A DNA stretch of 5,214 nt from Bacteroidota bacterium (GTDB taxonomy: Bacteria; Bacteroidota; Ignavibacteria; Ignavibacteriales; Ignavibacteriaceae): the NCBI GenBank assembly GCA_030706105.1, contig JAUZPC010000231.1, positions 1-5,214 on the forward strand, written 5' to 3'. Numbering within the stretch: position 1 is the stretch's first letter; each line of letters opens with the position of its first letter. The notes below the pieces were generated by a model. That model saw only the letters and a list, made by a program, of their open reading frames with translations. It was not told where the DNA came from and did not search any database. Of the stretch, positions 1 through 5,214 are shown one piece after another. The position numbers were made by a program, and so were the translations under genes.

Positions 1-39
1 AAAATAATTCAAAAATATATCAATAATAATAAAAAGAAT

Positions 40-74
40 AAAAGGAAGGAGAAAGCTAATACATCCTTCCTTTT
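40..74. terminator. Perfect 11-bp stem with T-tracts on both strands, possible bidirectional terminator
   Basis: AAAAGGAAGGA (40-50) and TCCTTCCTTTT (64-74) are exact reverse complements around a 13-base loop. On the plus strand the T run continues to 76. On the minus strand the stem ends in TTTT and is followed by a T-rich stretch (ATTCTTTTTATT). It could stop leftward read-through from the hydrogenase operon, act as a second terminator behind the one at 131-183, or end a rightward gene lying left of the window. Confidence 0.6.
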
Positions 75-79
75 TTGAG

Positions 80-122
80 GTACATTTAGTCGTGTACAAA
101 ACTGACAACCAATAATTCAGTT
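80..122. repeat. Two small adjacent hairpins
   Basis: GTACA (80-84) pairs with TGTAC (93-97), extended by one G-T pair around a six-base loop. AACTGA (100-105) pairs with TCAGTT (117-122) around an 11-base loop. They sit between the two terminator-like hairpins. They lack T-tracts, and neither is stable enough alone to assign a role. Confidence 0.3.
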
Positions 123-130
123 ATCATAAT

Positions 131-183
131 GAAAAAGAACGGATTCCATTTGCTCCGCTGAAGGCAGAGTCAAACAGAATCCG
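131..183 (-). terminator. Probable intrinsic terminator for leftward transcripts
   Basis: On the minus strand CGGATTC (183-177) pairs with GAATCCG (146-140). Inside, TTTG pairs with CAAA (174-171 with 152-149), then CTC with GAG, and a short GC closing pair surrounds a five-base loop. The 44-base imperfect hairpin is followed at once by TTCTTTTTC (139-131). It would end the hydA message about 220 bases after the stop codon, or end a short RNA started near 301. Confidence 0.6.
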
Positions 184-227
184 GAACATTATTCATTATT
201 CATCAATTCTCAATCAAAATAATAAGG

Positions 228-262
228 AACGAGCAGTGGCTAAAAATTGCTCACTGAGCCAC
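228..262 (-). other. Two mutually exclusive RNA hairpins (switch-like segment)
   Basis: On the minus strand GTGGCT (262-257) can pair with AGCCAC (241-236), a perfect 6-bp stem with a 15-base loop. Alternatively AGTGAGCA (255-248) can pair with TGCTCGTT (235-228), 8 bp including two G-U pairs, with a 12-base loop. The loop of the first contains half of the second. A simultaneous pseudoknot looks sterically poor, because a single base would have to span both stems, so alternation is more likely. A short self-palindrome (GCTCACTGAGC, 249-259 on the plus strand) lies inside. Confidence 0.4.
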
Positions 263-307
263 GATTATCTTTAATTTTATCGAAATTTAAGGTCTAAGTG
301 TAATTAT

Positions 308-336
308 AGTATATCCTAGTATTATCACCCGGTCAA
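308..336 (-). promoter_or_regulatory. Candidate sigma-70/sigma-A promoter pointing left, just after hydA
   Basis: On the minus strand TTGACC (336-331) is followed by exactly 17 bases and TATACT (313-308). Each box matches its consensus at five of six positions with optimal spacing. A second -10-like TATAAT (308-303) overlaps, but at 22-base spacing. Transcription would begin near 301. The -35 box starts about 23 bases past the hydA stop codon, so the promoter would drive something other than the hydrogenase operon. In an AT-rich intergenic region chance matches are common, so this needs a mapped start. Confidence 0.45.
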
Positions 337-344
337 TCGTGACC
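331..344. repeat. Inverted repeat (5-4-5 dyad) overlapping the -35 box
   Basis: GGTCA, four bases (ATCG), then TGACC: a perfect 5-bp dyad whose left half lies in the leftward promoter's -35 hexamer. This position would suit a repressor operator, or the dyad could form a small hairpin at the end of the hydA message. No T-tract follows on either strand, so it is not a terminator by itself. It does not match the Rex operator pattern. Confidence 0.4.
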
Positions 345-358
345 CAAGCTAAGAGCAA

Positions 359-2344
359 TTATTTTTTTAGTTCAGCTATCACATCATTCAAAGTACAACC
401 ATTTATTTCCCTGCCGCCAATTTTAACAGTAGGTCCTTTTTCGCACTGTTCAAAACAGAAGGCAGCTTTCACATCAACTCTATCCTGCATATTATTATCA
501 TCAATATAATCGATTATATTGTGCAATAATTTTTGGGATCCTCTGACAAAACAACTGGTTCCAACGCAAACACTGATATCCAGTTTTTCCTTAACATTTC
601 CTTTAATAATAGACATATCGTCATCAAGTGTTCTCTTGCGGCTGCTATATTCAGTGTGCAAGAGTTCATGGGCCTTATGACTGTTGGGTTCAACTAAAGT
701 ACGTTTATAAAGATCTGCAACAAAAGGATTATCCTGAGCCTGATGCAGCTGCAATTTCTTATCAACTGAATAAATACTCTTTGTTCTAATCTTTTTAATA
801 GCAGCTTCAAAAGATACAGGCTGGCCGGCACCGCCTATACATCCGCCGGGGCATGCCATAACTTCAATAAAGTCATAGTCGGCTGTACCCGCTTTAACTT
901 TGTCTGCAATTGCACGGGCATTCTTAAGTCCGTAAACAATAGCAATTTTAACTTCGGTACCCTCTATATTGATGACAGTCTCTTTAATTCCAGGGTTATC
1001 TCTAACCTCAAGGAAATCAAATTTCTCAAGTTTCTTACCGCTAACTTTTTCATACAAATATCTTAAGGCAGCTTCAGTAACGCCGCCGGAGTTACCAAAA
1101 ATAACACCAGCGCCTGTTTTGAAGCCGAGCGGCATATCCAAAGGTTCAGGGGGAATGCTTGCAAACATTATACCCGCTTCATCAATCATATTTGCCAGTT
1201 CCTGTGTAGTAATAACGTAATCCACATCCGGATATCCATCTTTATAAAACTCATCCCGTTTAGCTTCAAATTTTTTAGCTGTACAGGGCATAATGGACAC
1301 AACGACTAAATCTTTGCGTTCGCTCCTATATTCTTCTGTTAATAGATCTTTGGCAACAGAACCGAACATTTGCTGCGGAGAACGGCAAGAGGAAAGATTT
1401 CCTAATAGTTCAGGATAATACTGCTCCGCAAATTTTACCCATGCAGGGCAGCATGAAGTAAAGATAGGGAGCTTAGAATTCTTTTCTTTTCTTTTTAGAA
1501 ATTCATTAGCCTCTTCAATAACAGTTAAATCGGCAGAAAAAGCAGTGTCAAAAACTTTATTAAAGCCCATGAACTTGAGAGCAGCGGTAATCTGATCTGT
1601 CATATCCGTACCGGTTTTATCTCCAAACATTTCTCCGATAGCAATTCTTACTGCCGGGGCAATTTGGGCAATTACAATTTTTGAAGGATCATTTATTGCT
1701 TTCCAGACAGAATCCACATCGGATTTTGGGGTAATAGAAGCGGTAGGGCAAACTCTGGCGCATTGGCCGCAATCCACACATTCTACATCTGCCAAATCTT
1801 TTCCGAAGGCCGGAAGCACCATTGCCTGGGGACCTCTGAAAGCAAAATCAATTGCTCCTATGCCCTGGATTTCCTTACAAGCCCTTACACAGTCACCGCA
1901 TAGGATACACTTGTTGGGGTCTCTGGTTAATGAATAAGTTGAGACATCGACAGGATAAGGATCTTGTGTCTTAGTAAATCTGATTGTATCAATGCCCAAT
2001 TTTTTTGCAATTTCCTGCAATTTACAATGAGAGCTTTTAATACAAGAAGTGCAGTTATGGCTTTCATTAGCAAGCAGCAATTCCAGGGTTATTTTTCTAA
2101 TCTCTCTAATTTCGTTAGTATTGGTTTTAACTTTCATATCAGATTCAGGTATGGTAGAGCAAGCACCCTGAATGCCGCGTCCTTCTATCTCAACAATACA
2201 CAATCTGCATGCGCCATAAATACTAAGTTCAGAGTGATAGCAGAAAGTCGGCAGGTCAATTCCTGCTTTCCTTATTACTTCAAGTAAATTTCTTTCGCCT
2301 TCAATTAAAGTTTTTCGTCCATCAATATATAAATAGTTTTCCAT
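359..2344 (-). CDS. hydA: HydA, [FeFe]-hydrogenase catalytic subunit of the HydABC trimer
   Basis: This is a 661-residue cytoplasmic enzyme making or using H2 at the H-cluster; T. maritima HydA is 645. Domains in order: plant-type [2Fe-2S] (C35, C46, C49, C62); a Cys3 site of the His-Cys3 type (C98, C101, C107) with an unusual His position; two [4Fe-4S] sets (C146/C149/C152/C156 and C189/C192/C195/C199); the H-domain with L1 TSCCPAW (296-302), L2 MPCTAKKFE (352-360) and L3 MACPGGC (496-502); a small-subunit-like stretch around 516-571; and a C-terminal thioredoxin-like [2Fe-2S] domain (C593, C598, C630, C634). H-cluster ligands are C299, C354, C498 and C502. Proton-path residues known from Clostridium CpI (Cys298, Glu278, Glu281, Ser318, Arg285 here) are all present. 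I chose the ATG at 2344, six bases after GGGAGG; a TTG one codon upstream would be too close. No signal peptide is visible, and the catalytic ligand set is intact. Confidence 0.97.
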   Translation of the reverse strand: MENYLYIDGRKTLIEGERNLLEVIRKAGIDLPTFCYHSELSIYGACRLCIVEIEGRGIQGACSTIPESDMKVKTNTNEIREIRKITLELLLANESHNCTSCIKSSHCKLQEIAKKLGIDTIRFTKTQDPYPVDVSTYSLTRDPNKCILCGDCVRACKEIQGIGAIDFAFRGPQAMVLPAFGKDLADVECVDCGQCARVCPTASITPKSDVDSVWKAINDPSKIVIAQIAPAVRIAIGEMFGDKTGTDMTDQITAALKFMGFNKVFDTAFSADLTVIEEANEFLKRKEKNSKLPIFTSCCPAWVKFAEQYYPELLGNLSSCRSPQQMFGSVAKDLLTEEYRSERKDLVVVSIMPCTAKKFEAKRDEFYKDGYPDVDYVITTQELANMIDEAGIMFASIPPEPLDMPLGFKTGAGVIFGNSGGVTEAALRYLYEKVSGKKLEKFDFLEVRDNPGIKETVINIEGTEVKIAIVYGLKNARAIADKVKAGTADYDFIEVMACPGGCIGGAGQPVSFEAAIKKIRTKSIYSVDKKLQLHQAQDNPFVADLYKRTLVEPNSHKAHELLHTEYSSRKRTLDDDMSIIKGNVKEKLDISVCVGTSCFVRGSQKLLHNIIDYIDDNNMQDRVDVKAAFCFEQCEKGPTVKIGGREINGCTLNDVIAELKK

Positions 2345-4242
2345 CAATTACCTCCCGAAATAGCGTCCAGCCTGCAAGCCTCAGCACAAGCTCCGCATTT
2401 AATACATAATGCCAGGTTTATTTTATGAACCTGTTTTCTCTCACCGGTTATTGCACCTACCGGACATTTCTTAATACAAACCATGCAGCCCTTACATTTG
2501 TCAGGATCAATTTCATAAGCTATTAAGTGTTTGCAGTTCTTGGTAGAACAATATTTGTGTTCAACATGCTCAATGTACTCTTGCCTGAAATGTTTAAGAG
2601 TGGAGAGAATTGGATTAGGAGCCGTTTTACCCAAACCGCATAAAGATCCTTTTTTAACAGCGAGAGCAAGTTTTTCCAACAAATCAAGAGTTTCCATTGT
2701 TGCTCTTCCTTCTATAATATCATCAAGAAGGGCAAGCATTTGTTTTGTTCCTTCGCGGCACAGAACGCATTTACCGCAGGATTCATTCTGAGTAAACTGC
2801 ATAAAGAAGCGCGCAACCTGAATCATACAAGTCTGCTGGTTCATAACAACTAAACCGCCGGATCCTATCATTGAACCGATAGCAGTGAGGCTGTCAAAAT
2901 CTAAAGTCAACTTAAGGTGTTCCGGCGTTAAACAACCACCCGACGGTCCCCCAATTTGAACAGCTTTAAAGCCTGCTTCACATGCGCTGCCGTCATTATT
3001 TGTAATGCCGCCGCCAATGTTGTTTACAACTTCATTAAGTGTTGTTCCAAAGGGAACTTCTATAAGGCCTGTATTAGCAACGTGGCCCGTTAATGCAAAT
3101 GTTTTAGTACCGGGAGATCTCTGGTTTCCCAAATGAAGATAACCTTCAGCCCCCATATTAATAATTAATGGAACAGTTGCTAAAGTTTCAACATTATTTA
3201 TAACAGTCGGCTTTCCGTATAAACCGCTAACTGCCGGAAAAGGAGGTTTAGGTGAAGGCATACCTCTTTTGCCTTCAATTGAGGCTATTAAAGCAGTTTC
3301 TTCACCGCAGACAAAAGCTCCGGCACCTTCCATAACTTCAATATTTAGATTCTTGCCTGAGTTAAAAATATTCTCGCCTAAAAGGCCTAAAGCCATTGCA
3401 TCTTTAACCGCTTTTCTAACTCTTTTAACTGCAAGCGGGTATTCCGCACGAACATAAACATAAGCTTCATCTGCGCCAATTGCACAAGCGGCAATCATAA
3501 TCCCTTCAATTACAGAATGCGGGTTGCCCTCCATAACCGACCTATCCATAAAGGCACCGGGATCACCTTCATCACCATTACAAATTACATATTTCTTTTC
3601 AGAAGGTTGGACACGGGTTAATTCCCATTTTCTGCCTGTAGGGAAGCCGCCGCCGCCTCTGCCCCTAAGACCGGCAAATAATATTTCTTTACAGATATCA
3701 ACCGGCGTACTTGCAGTATAACATTTTTCAGCAGCTTTGTAGCCATCCAGATGGATGTACTCTTCAATATTTTCCGGATCAATTACTCCGCAGTTCTTTA
3801 ATACAAATCTATGCTGCCTTGTATAGAAAGGGATGTCATGAACACCTTTACAGTGATCACCTGTTGACGGCATTGCATATAATAAATCTTTTATCAGTTC
3901 ATGGTTTTTAACAGTTTTTTCTACAATTGCAGAAACATCTGAAGGTTTTACTTTTGTATATAAGATATCATCAGGTAAAATTGTAACAAGTGGACCCATT
4001 TGGCAAAAGCCCTGGCATCCAGATTCAGAAAGTAAGATACCCTCGTTTTTCGACTCTTCTTTTAATTCGACAACAACATCCAAATCTGCTTCGCTAATAC
4101 ACTTTTCAAATTCATGAAATACTTTTAACGAACCATTTGCCATGCAACCCGTACCCGCACAAATAATAATTCTTTTTTTAATATTTTGAATTTTTTCCTG
4201 ATAACTGTCAGCAACAGCAACTAAATCAATTGTTTGCGGCAT
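2344..4242 (-). CDS. hydB: HydB, NuoF-like flavin/NAD(H)-binding subunit of electron-bifurcating-type [FeFe] hydrogenase
   Basis: This is a 632-residue diaphorase subunit. Domains in order: a thioredoxin-like [2Fe-2S] domain (C28-x4-C33, C76-x3-C80); the NuoF core with the FMN/NADH motifs GLRGRGGGGFPTGRKW (191-206), CNGDEGDPGAF (221-231) and a Gly-rich GAGAFVCGEETA segment starting at 306; a [4Fe-4S] site with C489, C492, C495 and C535; and a C-terminal bacterial ferredoxin domain with two [4Fe-4S] sets (C583/C586/C589/C593 and C613/C616/C619/C623). Between these last two lies a His/Cys cluster (H559, C565, C570) resembling the Zn hinge of the T. maritima complex. The extra N- and C-terminal domains distinguish HydB from plain NuoF and are typical of bifurcating or NADP-type hydrogenases. 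I chose the ATG at 4242 because AAGGAG sits 7 bases upstream; the TTG at 4260 would place this ribosome site inside the gene. Its TGA overlaps the hydA ATG by one base. Confidence 0.96.
   Translation of the reverse strand: MPQTIDLVAVADSYQEKIQNIKKRIIICAGTGCMANGSLKVFHEFEKCISEADLDVVVELKEESKNEGILLSESGCQGFCQMGPLVTILPDDILYTKVKPSDVSAIVEKTVKNHELIKDLLYAMPSTGDHCKGVHDIPFYTRQHRFVLKNCGVIDPENIEEYIHLDGYKAAEKCYTASTPVDICKEILFAGLRGRGGGGFPTGRKWELTRVQPSEKKYVICNGDEGDPGAFMDRSVMEGNPHSVIEGIMIAACAIGADEAYVYVRAEYPLAVKRVRKAVKDAMALGLLGENIFNSGKNLNIEVMEGAGAFVCGEETALIASIEGKRGMPSPKPPFPAVSGLYGKPTVINNVETLATVPLIINMGAEGYLHLGNQRSPGTKTFALTGHVANTGLIEVPFGTTLNEVVNNIGGGITNNDGSACEAGFKAVQIGGPSGGCLTPEHLKLTLDFDSLTAIGSMIGSGGLVVMNQQTCMIQVARFFMQFTQNESCGKCVLCREGTKQMLALLDDIIEGRATMETLDLLEKLALAVKKGSLCGLGKTAPNPILSTLKHFRQEYIEHVEHKYCSTKNCKHLIAYEIDPDKCKGCMVCIKKCPVGAITGERKQVHKINLALCIKCGACAEACRLDAISGGN
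2351..2356 (-). promoter_or_regulatory. Ribosome binding site of hydA (decides the start)
   Basis: GGGAGG on the minus strand lies within the last codons of hydB and ends 6 bases before the ATG at 2344. A TTG directly in front of that ATG would be only 3 bases from the site, so the ATG is the likely start. The hydB TGA and hydA ATG share one base (TGATG), typical of termination-reinitiation coupling. Confidence 0.85.
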
Positions 4243-4744
4243 TCCCCTTCTCCTTTCCAATTATTTCATCGATTACGGCTACAGCCTTTTCGGCAGTCAT
4301 TGCGCCATGAACTTCTTCATTTATAACAATAACCGGAGCCAGGCCGCATGCACCAAGGCATGATACCGTTTCCAAAGTAAAAAGCATATCAGGGGTAGTT
4401 TTTTGTTTTTCACCAAGATTTAGCTTTTCTCTAACTACATCGACTAATAAATTAGATCCTTTAACATGGCAGGCAGTTCCATCGCAAACTTTAATTACAT
4501 ATAAACCTTTCGGTTCAAGAGCAAAATGCGAGTAAAAAGTAGCCACACCATAAACATTTGCAGGAGATAGCTCCAAAGCAGTAGCAACAAAAGAAAGGAC
4601 TGCTTCAGGAAGATACCTGTATTCTTCCTGGACGGCCTGGAGAATAGGAATTAATTTGGAAGAATTATACTTATACCTTTCCAGTATTTCGCATACCTTT
4701 CCAAATTGCCTTGTCTGATTAACTGTTTTCGTTTCAATTGACAT
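4226..4744 (-). CDS. hydC: HydC, NuoE-like [2Fe-2S] subunit of NAD-linked [FeFe] hydrogenase
   Basis: This is a 172-residue protein of normal length for the NuoE/HydC/HndA family (about 160-180). The N-terminal ~75 residues are the helical part, including the YRYLPEAVL and VYGVATFY motifs. A thioredoxin-like [2Fe-2S] domain follows, with ligands C87-x4-C92 (CDGTAC) and C129-x3-C133 (CLGAC). In the complex HydC is a small cytoplasmic subunit bound to HydB, with its cluster close to the flavin. I chose the ATG at 4744. A TTG six codons upstream stays in frame, but it overlaps the only Shine-Dalgarno-like sequence (GAGGA at 4760-4756, 11 bases from the ATG). That spacing is long, so initiation may be weak or helped by coupling to rex. 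The 3' end overlaps hydB by 17 bases, supporting translational coupling. An equivalent role in a NADP-reducing Hnd hydrogenase cannot be excluded, because sequence alone does not separate NAD from NADP use. Confidence 0.95.
   Translation of the reverse strand: MSIETKTVNQTRQFGKVCEILERYKYNSSKLIPILQAVQEEYRYLPEAVLSFVATALELSPANVYGVATFYSHFALEPKGLYVIKVCDGTACHVKGSNLLVDVVREKLNLGEKQKTTPDMLFTLETVSCLGACGLAPVIVINEEVHGAMTAEKAVAVIDEIIGKEKGNAANN
4250..4255 (-). promoter_or_regulatory. Ribosome binding site of hydB (decides the start)
   Basis: AAGGAG on the minus strand is 7 bases upstream of the ATG at 4242 and lies inside the 3' end of hydC. An in-frame TTG at 4260 precedes this site and has no comparable site in front of it, so the shorter 632-residue protein is preferred. 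Confidence 0.85.
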
Positions 4745-4755
4745 TATATTAAATA

Positions 4756-4760
4756 TCCTC
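4756..4760 (-). promoter_or_regulatory. Weak ribosome binding site of hydC
   Basis: GAGGA on the minus strand lies 11 bases before the ATG at 4744, a long spacing across an AT-only stretch. It lies in the 20-base gap between the rex stop and hydC. The in-frame TTG at 4762 overlaps this site and is unlikely to be the start. Confidence 0.55.
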
Positions 4761-4764
4761 AAAT

Positions 4765-5214
4765 TTATTTTAATAATGTTTCTGAGAGTTTTCTGGTTAA
4801 TACTCCCAAGCTGTTAGTAAAAGAGGCATTCTCCACAATAACATCCTGGGATATTTTTAAAGATACCGGGGCAAAATTCCAAATAGCTTTAATTCCGCCT
4901 TCAATCATTTTATCTGCAACAGACTGGGCGGCAACTCTTGGAACTGTAATAATCCCGATATTTATATGCATACGTTCAATAAGATTAGGGAGTTTTTCTA
5001 TATCAAGAATAGGGATGCTGTTAAATTCAGTATCGATTAGATCAACATCCGTATCAAAGGCAGCAATAATATCTATACCATATTCTTTAAATCTATCATA
5101 CTTTAACATTGCCTTGCCCAAAAGTCCTGCTCCAACTAAAAACGCCTCGTTTTTATTATCCCAATTAAGAGTTGTTTCAATAGCTTTAATAACAGCATGG
5201 ACATCAAAACCGAC
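4765..5214 (-). CDS. rex: Redox-sensing transcriptional repressor Rex, C-terminal part (gene runs off the right edge)
   Basis: The frame is open from the window edge to a TAA at 4767-4765, giving 149 residues of a protein usually about 210 long. The N-terminal winged-helix DNA-binding domain (roughly 60 residues) lies outside the window. What remains is the NAD(H)-binding Rossmann domain: GAGLLG at fragment residues 28-33, AAFDTD at 51-56 at the end of the second strand, a VPRVAAQ segment, and GGIKAIWNFAP, which matches the Rex signature near the C-terminus. In this family the dimer leaves its operator when NADH is high. The gene ends 20 bases before the hydC ATG on the same strand, so Rex probably heads this operon and may regulate it and itself; the operator would be off-window. 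The C-terminal swapped helix is divergent (FTNSLGVLTRKL). The Asp that B. subtilis and Streptomyces Rex have there is Ser at fragment residue 131. A Met/Leu codon near 5121 is internal, not the start. Confidence 0.92.
   Translation of the reverse strand, partial: VGFDVHAVIKAIETTLNWDNKNEAFLVGAGLLGKAMLKYDRFKEYGIDIIAAFDTDVDLIDTEFNSIPILDIEKLPNLIERMHINIGIITVPRVAAQSVADKMIEGGIKAIWNFAPVSLKISQDVIVENASFTNSLGVLTRKLSETLLK

Larger units (their letters stand above)
131..301 (-). ncRNA. Candidate small RNA of about 170 nt downstream of hydA
   Basis: This is inferred from the order of signals on the minus strand: a promoter with a predicted start near 301, the alternative hairpins at 262-228, an AT-rich linker, and a hairpin plus T-tract ending near 131. 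No ribosome-binding-site-led reading frame of useful size lies within it. I do not recognise a known riboswitch, T-box or 6S-like core. It may instead be the 5' leader of a gene off the left edge, or simply the 3' untranslated region of hydA. Confidence 0.25.
1..358. other. Gene-free region downstream of hydA
   Basis: I see no convincing protein gene here. The stretch is AT-rich, especially at 1-43 and 185-228, and contains a leftward promoter candidate, a dyad over its -35 box, and several hairpins, two of them terminator-like; these are listed separately. Any gene served by the leftward promoter beyond a short RNA would lie past the left edge. Confidence 0.7.

Noticed and set aside
1..99. 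Minus-strand frame open from a TTG at 99 to the left edge (33 codons, hydrophobic end)
   Set aside because: It has no ribosome binding site and runs through the terminator-like stem. The hydrophobic residues come from the low-complexity T-rich tract.
130..200. Short minus-strand frames (21 codons starting MFRIL; 10 codons starting MESVL) inside the candidate RNA
   Set aside because: The first has no Shine-Dalgarno sequence and the second has one only 3 bases from its ATG. Both overlap the terminator hairpin.
185..205. Tandem ATTATTC repeat
   Set aside because: It has only two copies in AT-rich sequence and no further spacing pattern, so it is neither a CRISPR nor a meaningful repeat array.
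228..262. H-type pseudoknot formed by both helices together
   Set aside because: The two 3' strands are directly adjacent and only one base joins the 5' strands, so it could not span the stacked stems.
1..358. Rex operator (TTGTGA/TTGTTAA-type dyad) in the intergenic region
   Set aside because: No matching inverted repeat was found; the expected site would lie upstream of rex, outside the window.
969..1220. Plus-strand 83-codon frame within hydA, and similar plus-strand frames at 1964-2287, 2531-2791, 3269-3457, 3524-3721 and 3711-3911
   Set aside because: They are shadows of the strongly conserved hydA and hydB frames, with no recognisable domains and no promoter or ribosome-site context.
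1570..1610. Possible damage or loss of an H-cluster motif in HydA (Ala in TSCCPAW in place of the more common Gly)
   Set aside because: All four cluster Cys and the proton-transfer Cys are present, and Ala is a conservative change at a non-ligand position, so the enzyme is expected to be active.

Overview
The window carries most of one leftward (minus-strand) operon for a trimeric, NAD-linked, electron-bifurcating-type [FeFe] hydrogenase, headed by its probable redox regulator. Reading from right to left, it holds the C-terminal part of a Rex repressor (cut by the right edge), hydC (NuoE-like), hydB (NuoF-like) and hydA ([FeFe]-hydrogenase catalytic subunit). A gene-free tail of about 358 bases follows. 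The genes are tightly packed: 20 bases between rex and hydC, a 17-base overlap of hydC and hydB, and a 1-base TGATG overlap of hydB and hydA. They are therefore very probably co-transcribed from a promoter to the right of the window.

The three hydrogenase subunits have the cofactor plan of the Thermotoga maritima HydABC class. Visible Cys ligand sets account for four [2Fe-2S] clusters, six [4Fe-4S] clusters and the H-cluster, and the FMN/NAD(H) motifs are present. In this family, NAD(H) reacts at the HydB flavin, ferredoxin is the other electron partner, and protons are reduced to H2 at the HydA H-cluster. HydC and the thioredoxin-like domains carry extra [2Fe-2S] clusters. Rex senses the NADH/NAD+ ratio, so its place in the operon suggests that hydrogenase synthesis follows the NADH pool. 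No maturation genes (hydE, hydF, hydG) are present.

Two protein details stand out. The His ligand of the HydA Cys3His [4Fe-4S] site is not at its usual place (Glu is there, and a His sits two residues later). The Asp of the Rex redox-switch triad appears to be Ser.

The left 358 bases hold no convincing protein gene, but they are structured. A near-consensus leftward promoter lies just after the hydA stop, with a 5-4-5 dyad over its -35 box. Downstream of it come alternative hairpins, a terminator-like hairpin with a T-tract, and a perfect 11-bp terminator-like stem near the left edge. Together these suggest a small RNA of about 170 nt, or the leader of a gene beyond the left edge.

The organism is a strict anaerobe with an AT-rich genome, probably a fermenter. 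Rex, the Shine-Dalgarno-led genes and the hydrogenase type fit Clostridia-like Bacillota or another anaerobic phylum. The phylum cannot be fixed from this window.
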